Shown here in pieces: positions 55,804 to 64,000 of a DNA stretch of 64,000 nucleotides; position 1 is the first letter of the stretch, and the number at the start of each line of letters is the position of its first letter. Source of the stretch: Halalkaliarchaeum sp. AArc-CO (lineage in GTDB: Archaea; Halobacteriota; Halobacteria; Halobacteriales; Haloferacaceae); the NCBI RefSeq assembly GCF_024972735.1, contig NZ_CP087723.1, forward strand, positions 2,948,261-3,012,260, in the 5' to 3' direction. Both the position numbers and the translations under genes were made by a program. The notes beneath the pieces were generated by a model. The model worked only from the letters and a program-made list of their open reading frames with translations, was not told the origin of the DNA and made no database searches.

Positions 55804-55935
55804 ATCGGAAGGACGAAAGCGGAGGTAAAAGGGCCGACGGTTCCAGGCTCCGCGTTCGCGAATCTAGAATCGGTTTCTCGATCGTGCCGATCCTCGCCTT
55901 CTCCAACAGTTGGAGTATTCATCCAACAATCGGAC

Positions 55936-55964
55936 CCCCCCACCCCTTCGTTTCAGGTGGAACC
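55936..55964 (-). repeat. ORB-like element, inverted copy
   Basis: Exact 29-bp inverse of 56156-56184. Its C-rich end (a G-string on the minus strand) points outward, away from the AT-rich centre. Candidate Orc1/Cdc6 binding site. Confidence 0.72.
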
Positions 55965-56155
55965 GGAAACACGTGGGTAGGGGGGCAGAACTATCTATTA
56001 TAAACAAGTAGTTTTAACACTTTGTAGCTAAAACAATATCCGCAAACTATTCTCTTACTATTTTTCATCTGGTTAATTGTTGTTAAGTAAGGACGATGGA
56101 TAGCTACAAGGAGCTCTCCTGAATGTTTCTCGTGTTCACTCTATCGCTCTTTTCG

Positions 56156-56184
56156 GGTTCCACCTGAAACGAAGGGGTGGGGGG
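56156..56184 (+). repeat. ORB-like element, direct copy
   Basis: GGTTCCACCTGAAACGAAGG followed by GGTGGGGGG. It faces the copy at 55936-55964 across the AT-rich stretch, the usual paired arrangement of archaeal origin boxes. Confidence 0.72.
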
Positions 56185-56188
56185 CGGA

Positions 56189-56288
56189 GGGAAGGAGTGG
56201 GGGCCGAAGGAAAGGAGTGAGGGCCGAAGGAAAGGAGTGGGGGCCGAAGGGAAGGAGCGGGGGCCGAAGGGAAGGGGCGAGGGAGGCG
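56189..56288 (+). repeat. purine-rich tandem array, 20-bp period
   Basis: Four complete 20-bp units and a degenerate fifth, each close to GGGAAGGAGTGGGGGCCGAA, start at 56189, 56209, 56229, 56249 and 56269. The plus strand is almost all G and A. It begins 4 bp after the right ORB-like element. Confidence 0.85.
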
Positions 56289-56481
56289 GAAAGCAATGGA
56301 GAAACAAAAGCTAGAGGGGACGAACGCAACGAAAGATCATGGAACGTTAGCTCGCCCGTTTTCGCGATCGAGTCAGTCAGTAAACAACGTGTGATTCCGG
56401 ATATGTGTCTGACGCAGATTTAAGTGCGCACGGGGACGTGAATGCGGTATACGGTCGCGTATCGACCGAAACGGAGGACTT

Positions 56482-56487
56482 CAGGAG
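56482..56487 (+). promoter_or_regulatory. Shine-Dalgarno sequence deciding the oapA start
   Basis: AGGAGG sits 7 nt before the ATG at 56495. Since many genes here look leaderless, this supports the ATG at 56495 over the upstream GTG at 56405 and indicates a leadered transcript running out of the origin region. Confidence 0.5.
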
Positions 56488-56494
56488 GCCACGG

Positions 56495-57136
56495 ATGGGA
56501 CTGATAACGAACCTGAAAGACAGCATTTCACGGGCCGCGGACCGACTGTTCTCGGCATCCGAGCCCAAACGAATCGGCATTTACGGTCCGCCTAACGCAG
56601 GCAAGACGACCCTCGCCAACCGGATCGCTCGCGACTGGACGGGGGATGCAGTCGGACCGGAGAGTCACATTCCACACGAAACGAGGCGTGCACGCCGCAA
56701 GGAAGGTGTCGAGATCGAACGGAACGGCCGAACGGTGACGATCGACATCGTCGACACGCCCGGGGTGACCACGAAGGTCGACTACAAGGAGTTCCTCGAC
56801 CACGACATGGAGAAAGACGACGCCGTCCGACGCTCCAGGGAGGCGACCGAGGGGGTGGCGGAGGCGATGCACTGGCTTCGAGAAGACGTCGACGGTGTCA
56901 TATACGTTCTCGACTCGACGGAGGACCCCTTCACCCAGGTGAACACCATGCTGGTCGGGATCATCGAGTCCCAGGACCTGCCGGTGCTCATCCTGGCGAA
57001 CAAGACGGACCTCGAGGAGTCGCAGATACAGCGCGTCGCCAACGCGTTCCCGCAACACGAGACGATACCGCTGTCGGCGCTGGAGGGAAGCAACATGGAC
57101 GAAGTGTACGACAAGATCGCGGAGAAGTTCGGGTGA
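56495..57136 (+). CDS. oapA: origin-associated Era-like GTPase OapA
   Basis: A 213-residue GTPase. G1 is GIYGPPNAGKTT, G3 is DTPG in DIVDTPGVTTKVDY, and G4 is NKTD in VLILANKTDLEESQ. It starts MGLITNLKDSISRAADRLFS, and a Shine-Dalgarno sequence supports this ATG. It is the first of three genes linked to haloarchaeal oriC1. The overlap with oapB (GTGA) suggests coupled translation. Its role in replication control is known only from genetic association. Confidence 0.85.
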   Translation: MGLITNLKDSISRAADRLFSASEPKRIGIYGPPNAGKTTLANRIARDWTGDAVGPESHIPHETRRARRKEGVEIERNGRTVTIDIVDTPGVTTKVDYKEFLDHDMEKDDAVRRSREATEGVAEAMHWLREDVDGVIYVLDSTEDPFTQVNTMLVGIIESQDLPVLILANKTDLEESQIQRVANAFPQHETIPLSALEGSNMDEVYDKIAEKFG

Positions 57137-57141
57137 TACAG

Positions 57142-57582
57142 ATGCCCGAAGCAACACCTACCGACCTGGAGCCCGTTCCCGGGGAACCGGACGGGACCAA
57201 CGGAACCGACGGTGGCAACGGTAACGGCGTCAGGATCGACCTGATAAGCGGCGCCCGAATGGAGGGATTAACCGGGATGGAGAAGATCCGGCTCATCCTT
57301 GACGGCGTCCGGGACGGGAACATCGTCATCCTCGAGGAGGGGCTGTCACCCGACGAGGAGTCGAAACTCATCGAGGTGACGATGACCGAGATCAGCCCGG
57401 ACGACTTCAGCGGGATCGAAATCGAGACGTATCCTCGGGCGGAAACCGCCAACCAGTCGATCCTCGATCGCATTATGGGTCGAGAATCGACGAAGAAACT
57501 CACGGTGATCGGGCCGGCGAATCAGATCGAGACGCTCCACAAAGACGAGAACCTGATCAGCGCACTCGTCTCTCGGAAGTGA
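57142..57582 (+). CDS. oapB: origin-associated DUF2073 protein OapB
   Basis: A 146-residue protein. The core is VRIDLISGARMEGLTGMEKI, then RDGNIVILEEGLSPDEESKL and IMGRESTKKLTVIGPANQIE, typical of DUF2073. The N-terminus is a Gly/Asn-rich spacer. A GTG at 57133 overlapping the oapA stop is an alternative start. It is second of the oapABC cluster; biochemical function is unknown. Confidence 0.85.
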   Translation: MPEATPTDLEPVPGEPDGTNGTDGGNGNGVRIDLISGARMEGLTGMEKIRLILDGVRDGNIVILEEGLSPDEESKLIEVTMTEISPDDFSGIEIETYPRAETANQSILDRIMGRESTKKLTVIGPANQIETLHKDENLISALVSRK

Positions 57583-57591
57583 ACGCCGGAC

Positions 57592-58254
57592 ATGCCTCAT
57601 CAGTGTACCTCCTGCGGTCGGGTTTTCTCTGACGGCTCGAAAGAGATGCTTTCGGGTTGCCCGGACTGTGGAGGGAACAAGTTCCAGTTCCGGCCGTCGA
57701 GTGCGGTCGAAAAGCAGCGGAAATCCGCCTCGGAGATGAAAAAGCGAAAGCGGTCGACTTCCGATACGGGGTCCTCGTCAAGAACCGCGGGAAGGTCGGA
57801 TAATCCGACGGTCGAACGGAAGGAATCGACCACAGAACAGCAGGACGAACCCCGAAACGAGGGGGAAGTAGTGTCTTCCACGGACCTGGGCGATTCCCCG
57901 GAAAACCGCGCGCAGGCGGACGCTCGATCCGGCGTCGTTTCAGAGGAGGAACTTTCGGCTCTGGCGGAATCCACGAGTGGGGACACGGAGTCGTCTCCCG
58001 ACGAGGGAACCGGGCGAGCTTCCGACAGGGAAGTCGAGGGGGAACGCGTCCCCGAGAACGTCGACCGTCCGGACCTCTCCCAGCTCCGCGAGGAGCTCAA
58101 CAGTCAGTTCGAGAGCATCAAGATCGTCAGCCAGGGGCAGTACGAACTCAACCTGATGGAACTCTACGACCGGCAGGAGTACATCATCTCCCTGCAGGAG
58201 GACGGCCGATACGTCATCGAGATGCCGGACGCGTGGGGACCGGACGACGAGTGA
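57592..58254 (+). CDS. oapC: origin-associated zinc-ribbon protein OapC
   Basis: A 220-residue protein. An N-terminal zinc ribbon (QCTSCGRVFSDGSKEMLSGC and CGGNKFQF) is followed by a 110-residue acidic Ser/Asp/Glu-rich linker. A conserved C-terminal domain ends it (LREELNSQFESIKIVSQGQY, then ELNLMELYDRQEYIISL). This matches the OapC/ArvC family. It lies 9 bp after oapB. Confidence 0.85.
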   Translation: MPHQCTSCGRVFSDGSKEMLSGCPDCGGNKFQFRPSSAVEKQRKSASEMKKRKRSTSDTGSSSRTAGRSDNPTVERKESTTEQQDEPRNEGEVVSSTDLGDSPENRAQADARSGVVSEEELSALAESTSGDTESSPDEGTGRASDREVEGERVPENVDRPDLSQLREELNSQFESIKIVSQGQYELNLMELYDRQEYIISLQEDGRYVIEMPDAWGPDDE

Positions 58255-58467
58255 ATCTCGTGGACTGCGATGTGTTCGGCTGGCAACCGTTGATGAAGTG
58301 GACACAGTTATCCGCGTTCCCCTGCTACCGGGGCGCATGAGCACGTTTCACCTTCGTGATCGAGGGCTCCCGGTAGTGGCATCCGGGGGCGTGTCCGAAG
58401 GACCAGGCGGATCGAACGGGTCGGCGTCTGCAGAGGCCTCTTCCATGCGAACTCGGGGTGAGTGTTG

Positions 58468-59646
58468 ATGCGGGTGGTTGCGAAGTTCGGCGGAACTAGC
58501 CTGGGCAGCGGCGACCGGATCAACCGGGCTGCCGATTCGATCGCCAACGCGGTGCGGGAAGGCCACGAGATCGCAGTCGTCGCGAGCGCGATGGGATCCA
58601 CCACCGACGATCTCCTCGAGGAGATCACCTTCGAGACCGAGGATTCCGACAGGGCGGAGATCGTCTCTATGGGGGAACGCACCAGCGTCCGGATGCTCAA
58701 GGCGGCACTCGCCGCCCGGGGGATCGATGCAGTGTTCGTCGAACCGGGCAGCGACCTGTGGCCGATCGTCACGAACGAACACGGGGAGGTCGACGTCGAG
58801 GTGACCAAACGTGGAGTCGAGGCGCTCGCGGCCGAACTCGGGAACGTGGTCCCGGTCGTCACCGGATTCCTCGCGGAAACACCGGACGGCCGCGTCACGA
58901 CGCTCGGACGGGGCGGCAGCGACACCACGGCGGTCATGCTCGGAAGATACATGAACGCCGACGAGGTCGTCATCGTCACGGACGTCGAGGGCGTCATGAC
59001 TGGCGATCCCCACGTGGTCGAGGGCGCGCGAAACGTCGGTCAGATCACCGTCGACGAGCTCCGAAACCTTTCGTTCCGGGGTGCGGAAGTCATCGCCCCA
59101 AGCGCGCTCGCGTACAAAACGGACGACCTCGACGTTCGAGTCGTTCACTATCAGCACGGGGATCTGCTCACGGGCGGGACCCGCATCGAAGGCGCGTTCG
59201 AGAATCTGATCGACATGCGGGAGGAGCCGCTCGCGTGTATCACCGTTGCCGGTCGATCGATCCGAAACCGACCGGGGATCCTGGCGGACCTCTCGCAGGC
59301 GCTCAGACAAGAGGAGATCAACATCGACGCGGTCGCAAGCGGGATGGATTCGGTCACGTTCTACGTCGATGTCGAACGGGCAGAGGAGGCGGAGGCACTC
59401 CTCCACGAGGAGGTCGTCCACGACGATCTGCTCTCCTCGGTGACCGTCGAGGACGACATCGTCGTCATCCGGGTAACCGGCGGAGAACTCCCGAACCAGC
59501 CAGGAGTAATAAGCGAGATCGTGGCCCCGATCGCGGAGGCGGGGATCAACCTCCACGACGTCATTACCAGCGCCACCTCGGTCGCGCTGTTCGTCGCGTG
59601 GGATGACCGCGAGCAGACCCTGGAAATCGTCCAGCAGGAGTTTTGA
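58468..59646 (+). CDS. lysC: aspartate kinase
   Basis: A 392-residue enzyme that phosphorylates aspartate at the head of the Lys/Thr/Met pathway. The amino-acid kinase domain shows VVAKFGGTSLGSGDRINRAA, GFLAETPDGRVTTLGRGGSD and the nucleotide segment ADEVVIVTDVEGVMTGDPHV. Two ACT domains at the C-terminus (ITVAGRSIRNRPGILADLSQ and IRVTGGELPNQPGVISEIVA) bind feedback inhibitors. A GTG two codons upstream is possible. Confidence 0.95.
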   Translation: MRVVAKFGGTSLGSGDRINRAADSIANAVREGHEIAVVASAMGSTTDDLLEEITFETEDSDRAEIVSMGERTSVRMLKAALAARGIDAVFVEPGSDLWPIVTNEHGEVDVEVTKRGVEALAAELGNVVPVVTGFLAETPDGRVTTLGRGGSDTTAVMLGRYMNADEVVIVTDVEGVMTGDPHVVEGARNVGQITVDELRNLSFRGAEVIAPSALAYKTDDLDVRVVHYQHGDLLTGGTRIEGAFENLIDMREEPLACITVAGRSIRNRPGILADLSQALRQEEINIDAVASGMDSVTFYVDVERAEEAEALLHEEVVHDDLLSSVTVEDDIVVIRVTGGELPNQPGVISEIVAPIAEAGINLHDVITSATSVALFVAWDDREQTLEIVQQEF

Positions 59647-59718
59647 ATCGCCTGTCTGAAACGGGAATGAACCGGTGAACAGAGAAGGTATTTTGAAGCA
59701 CCCTCTCTGAGGAAATGT

Positions 59719-60366
59719 ATGAGCTACGACGCGGTCGTCTTCGACAACGACGGTGTACTCACGGAACTCACTCCACACGACGTGCTCCAGGACGCGGTTC
59801 GGGCTACGTTCCGAGAGTTCGACGTCGACCCGTCACCGGACGCAGTCGAAGCCCTAGTCAGGGAAGAAATCGATCCGATTTACCAGGTTTGTAAGGAATA
59901 CGATCTCGACGCCGAACAGCTCTGGGCTCGACGGGAAGCAAACGCCACTAGTGCTCAAAAGGAGGCGATCGACGCGGGGATAAAGGGACTATTCGACGAC
60001 GTCGACACACTCCGGGAGTTCGACGCGACCAGGGGGGTGGTATCGAACAACCAGCACGCGACCGTCGAGTACATCGTCGACGCATTCGACCTCCAGAACC
60101 TCTTTTCAGTCACGATCGGACGGGAACCGACTCTCGAGGGGTTCCTGAACCGGAAACCGAACCCCTACTACCTCGAGCGTGCAGCTTCGCGGATCGAGGC
60201 GAATTCGGTCCTGTACGTCGGCGACAGCAACGTCGACGTGGCCGCTGCTCGGCGTGCGGGGATGGACGTGGCATTTCTCCGCAGAGACCACCGGAACGGC
60301 TACGAACTCCAGTTTGAACCTACCTACGAGATCGAATCGCTTGCGGAGCTCCCGGCGCTCGTCTAG
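59719..60366 (+). CDS. HAD superfamily hydrolase
   Basis: A 215-residue phosphatase-like protein. Motif I is VVFDNDGVLTEL (DxD), motif II is GVVSNNQH, the Lys of motif III is in RKPNPYYLERA, and motif IV is LYVGDSNVDVAAARRAG. A helical cap lies between residues 15 and 95. It resembles phosphoglycolate phosphatase-type HADs; the substrate is unknown. The stop overlaps the 3' end of a tiny minus-strand gene. Confidence 0.92.
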   Translation: MSYDAVVFDNDGVLTELTPHDVLQDAVRATFREFDVDPSPDAVEALVREEIDPIYQVCKEYDLDAEQLWARREANATSAQKEAIDAGIKGLFDDVDTLREFDATRGVVSNNQHATVEYIVDAFDLQNLFSVTIGREPTLEGFLNRKPNPYYLERAASRIEANSVLYVGDSNVDVAAARRAGMDVAFLRRDHRNGYELQFEPTYEIESLAELPALV

Positions 60367-60452
60367 CCGAACGCGTACATCGCGAGGATGACCACGACGA
60401 GAAACGCCGACACTCCGACTGTACCCAAAACGACCTTTGTTGCCGTGCTCAT
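60363..60452 (-). CDS. 29-residue membrane microprotein
   Basis: This short frame begins MSTATKVVLGTVGVSAFLVV and continues as one hydrophobic helix ending MYAFG. It starts with an ATG at 60452 and ends at 60363, overlapping the HAD stop by 3 bp. Single-helix microproteins of this size are common in haloarchaea. Coding status is an inference from the clean helix and the lack of other genes in the gap. Confidence 0.5.
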   Translation of the reverse strand: MSTATKVVLGTVGVSAFLVVVILAMYAFG

Positions 60453-60545
60453 ACCTACGGCTCCGACGGCCGCCTTCTTAAATTCACCTCGTTCGAGCGG
60501 ATCTACCAGTCACCCTTAAAAGGGAACCGACCGAAACAGTGTGGT

Positions 60546-60983
60546 ATGCGAGTACGTGACGCGGTCGAAGCTGACGCCGACGCGATGGCAACGTTGGCGG
60601 ATCGGCCGGTGGAAGTGATGCGGAACCTCGTTCACGATAGAACTGTCCGCGTCGCCGTAGACGGATCGGAAGAAAGCGTCCCGCAGGAAGGGACACCCAC
60701 CGAAACCGAGTCGGAGTTCTCGGGGATACGCGGGATAGTGTCGTTCGATGCGCGTCAGAAAACGGTTCACATCACCCAGCTTGCCGGCGATGGCGAGGCA
60801 GTCGAGCGGCTCCTGGAGGAGCCGATCAGGTTCGCCCGCAGGGAGGGGATGGACGTCGAGGCGATCGTCGCTGCCGCCGACGAACAGGGCAAAGCTGCAG
60901 TGGAAACAAAGGGGTTCAGCCGGGCGGGTGACGGGCCACGGTTCGACGGGAAACCGACGGTTCGGTACCGGCTGGAACAGTGA
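60546..60983 (+). CDS. degenerate GNAT-like protein
   Basis: A 145-residue protein. MRVRDAVEADADAMATLADR is the classical GNAT N-terminal helix, and VHITQLAGDGEAVERLLEEP recalls the strand and helix that carry acetyl-CoA in real GNATs. The Q/RxxGxG/A loop is not conserved, so catalysis is doubtful. CCCTTAAAAG about 30 nt upstream is a likely TATA box. Confidence 0.7.
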   Translation: MRVRDAVEADADAMATLADRPVEVMRNLVHDRTVRVAVDGSEESVPQEGTPTETESEFSGIRGIVSFDARQKTVHITQLAGDGEAVERLLEEPIRFARREGMDVEAIVAAADEQGKAAVETKGFSRAGDGPRFDGKPTVRYRLEQ

Positions 60984-61002
60984 CTCGGGGGGTTCGGTTT
61001 CC

Positions 61003-61866
61003 TCACTGACCGAGCACTGCTCGCACCGCAAACAGGGCGTTTTCCTTGCGTTCCCGCAGCCGGCGATAGAAGTAGGAGAACCACTTGTTCCCGTAGGGGG
61101 CGTACTGCCAGACTTCGTACCCCTGAGAGGCGAGATCTCGCTGTGCGTCCTCGCGGACCCCCATCAGCATCTGGACTTCGAACTCCGTGCCGTGTTCGTC
61201 GTGGAGCCGCTTTGCATACGAGATCATCTCCGGATCGTGGCTTCCGATGCCGACGCCGCGCTCGCGGTTCTCGAAGCAGTAGCGGATCAGTTCCTTGTAC
61301 GCTTCGTTCACTCGCTGTTTCCCCTTATAAGATATTTCGGGATCCTCGTTGTATGCACCTTTCACCAGCCGAAGACGACCGGGTCGGTCGATCAACCGTT
61401 CCATGTCGTCCATTGTCCGCTCGAGGTTCGCCTGGACGCACAGCCCCACGCCCCACGGATGGATGTCCATCGCTTCGTCGAACGCGTCCAGAGTCGCATC
61501 CGTGGTGGTTGCATCCTCCATATCACACCACACGAAGACGTCGTGTTCAGCTCCTGCCTCGACGATCCGGTGGAGGTTCTTTGCAAACACGTCGTCGCCG
61601 AGGTCGAGCCCGAGTTGAGACGGCTTCACGGAGACACACGCGTCCATCTCGGTTCCTGCGATGTCTTCGACTAGACTGAGGTAGGTGCGCGTGTCCTCCT
61701 CGACGGGCTTGTGATCGTCGTAGTGTTCTCCCAAGAGATTCAGGATGACTCCGACGCCGTCTTCGTTCATCTGCCGGGTGTGTTCGAACGCTGCGGCCGG
61801 CGTTTCTCCGGCGACGAATCGACCGGCGATGGGTGGCAGCATGACCCAACCTACCCCGGCCCGCAT
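61003..61866 (-). CDS. proline dehydrogenase
   Basis: A 287-residue FAD-dependent enzyme that oxidises proline to pyrroline-5-carboxylate. Family motifs are VSVKPSQLGLD, the FAD region RLRLVKGAYNEDPEI, GIGSHDPEMISYA and the substrate-binding YRRLRERKENALF. It is a stand-alone PRODH; the P5C dehydrogenase gene is not nearby. The true start could be the Met at residue 9 (MLPPIAGRF). Confidence 0.92.
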   Translation of the reverse strand: MRAGVGWVMLPPIAGRFVAGETPAAAFEHTRQMNEDGVGVILNLLGEHYDDHKPVEEDTRTYLSLVEDIAGTEMDACVSVKPSQLGLDLGDDVFAKNLHRIVEAGAEHDVFVWCDMEDATTTDATLDAFDEAMDIHPWGVGLCVQANLERTMDDMERLIDRPGRLRLVKGAYNEDPEISYKGKQRVNEAYKELIRYCFENRERGVGIGSHDPEMISYAKRLHDEHGTEFEVQMLMGVREDAQRDLASQGYEVWQYAPYGNKWFSYFYRRLRERKENALFAVRAVLGQ

Positions 61867-61986
61867 AAAGAGCGTACCGCTGTCTTCTCACAGTTCGAAA
61901 AAACGGCTCACTCTGTTACCATGATACACGGTAACTTGTATACATAAGGGGGAGAGGTTAATTTCAGTCCCGATAATTTGAACCGC

Positions 61987-61996
61987 GGGTATATAA
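61987..61996 (+). promoter_or_regulatory. TATA box of the chemotaxis-type transducer
   Basis: GGTATATAAC lies 24-33 nt before the ATG at 62020, so the transcript is probably leaderless from that ATG. This argues against the in-frame TTG at 61978. Confidence 0.55.
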
Positions 61997-62019
61997 CAGG
62001 GTTTCAGAAATCTCCGGAT

Positions 62020-63876
<1,857 letters not shown>

Positions 63877-63955
63877 TTCGCCGAATAGAGATTCTGACCG
63901 GATAACGAATTGATGAATCAGTGAACGGGGCTGAAATCGTTCGAGGACAACGCTT

Positions 63956-64000
63956 TTATGCCGCCTCTTCGTCTGCTTCGTTTGCATCATCTGGACTTCG
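63956..64000 (-). CDS. C-terminal end of an unidentified acidic protein (partial)
   Basis: On the minus strand, 14 codons from the right edge read RSPDDANEADEEAA before a TAA at 63956-63958. The acidic, alanine-rich tail is typical of haloarchaeal proteins. The rest lies outside the window, so the family cannot be judged. Confidence 0.4.
   Translation of the reverse strand, partial: RSPDDANEADEEAA

Larger units (their letters stand above)
55934..56290. other. putative chromosomal replication origin (oriC) in the carS-oapA gap
   Basis: The 691-bp gap between carS and oapA has no gene. Two identical 29-bp motifs (GGTTCCACCTGAAACGAAGG plus a G-string) face each other at 55936-55964 and 56156-56184. 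They flank about 190 bp of very AT-rich DNA (55985-56140), the probable unwinding element. The motif resembles archaeal origin recognition boxes with a terminal G-string. A further GGAAACACGTGGGTAGGGGG at 55965-55984 may be a degenerate third box. A 20-bp purine-rich tandem array follows. The oapABC genes next to it support the call; no orc1/cdc6 is adjacent. Confidence 0.75.

Noticed and set aside
55936..56184. The 29-bp GTTTCAGGTGGAACC-type inverted repeats considered as CRISPR repeats
   Set aside because: There are only two copies, in opposite orientation, with unequal surroundings and no regular spacers. The G-string and the oapABC neighbours fit origin boxes better.

Overview
This window is chromosomal DNA from a haloarchaeon (class Halobacteria). 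The signs are very high GC, strongly acidic proteins, TATA boxes roughly 25-30 nt upstream of start codons (leaderless-type promoters), and archaeal core genes: radB, aRF1 (prf1), pcn, archaeal dnaG, carS, a Tfx regulator and archaeal RNase P RNA. The genus cannot be fixed from the sequence alone.

Layout. 1-15.2 kb is ordinary housekeeping: an M28 peptidase divergent from radB, an ArsR/zinc-ribbon regulator, bcp, a DUF373 membrane protein, pyrE, tfx, a TRAM protein, an aldo/keto reductase, a ROK glucokinase, UspA, CBS, hisA, prf1 and a vapBC pair. 15,235-24,837 is an island that I read as one 9.6-kb transposon. It has perfect 17-bp terminal inverted repeats (extending imperfectly to 31 bp) and a 4-bp ATAA target duplication. 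A frameshifted IS4-like transposase lies at the left end. The cargo is a CPBP membrane protease gene, a Tat-type serine hydrolase and, at the right end, a three-gene operon of diverged Cas7-like (RAMP), unknown, and Cas5-like (RAMP) proteins. A tnpA/tnpB IS200/IS605 element is nested inside it. The three-gene cassette matches the architecture of the array-less haloarchaeal RAMP (HRAMP) systems. No CRISPR array, cas1/cas2, cas3, cas6 or cas10 is present. 24.8-34.7 kb returns to the core genome: cupin, hisB, a truncated vapBC remnant, SDR, cupin, a site-2 protease, a five-repeat DUF1508 membrane protein, tRNA-His, dnaG, a DUF3311/sodium symporter pair and rnpB.

34.8-43.4 kb holds an AMMECR1 protein, an unusual four-gene minus-strand operon (two related unknown proteins, a PASTA/helix-hairpin-helix protein and a small protein), a 446-bp AT-rich gap, a fused ammonium transporter-PII protein, panE and a sulfatase-fold enzyme. 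43.5-55.8 kb carries CBS/glyS/dolichol-kinase-like genes, a KhtT/CPA2-type K+ export pair, uvrB, an SPFH protein, pcn and carS.

55.9-58.3 kb looks like a replication origin. Two 29-bp ORB-like repeats with G-strings face each other across an AT-rich stretch, followed by a purine-rich 20-bp tandem array and the origin-associated genes oapA-oapB-oapC. No orc1/cdc6 gene is beside it in this window. The window ends with aspartate kinase, a HAD hydrolase, a 29-residue membrane microprotein, a degenerate GNAT-like protein, proline dehydrogenase and a chemotaxis-type transducer without an extracellular sensor domain.
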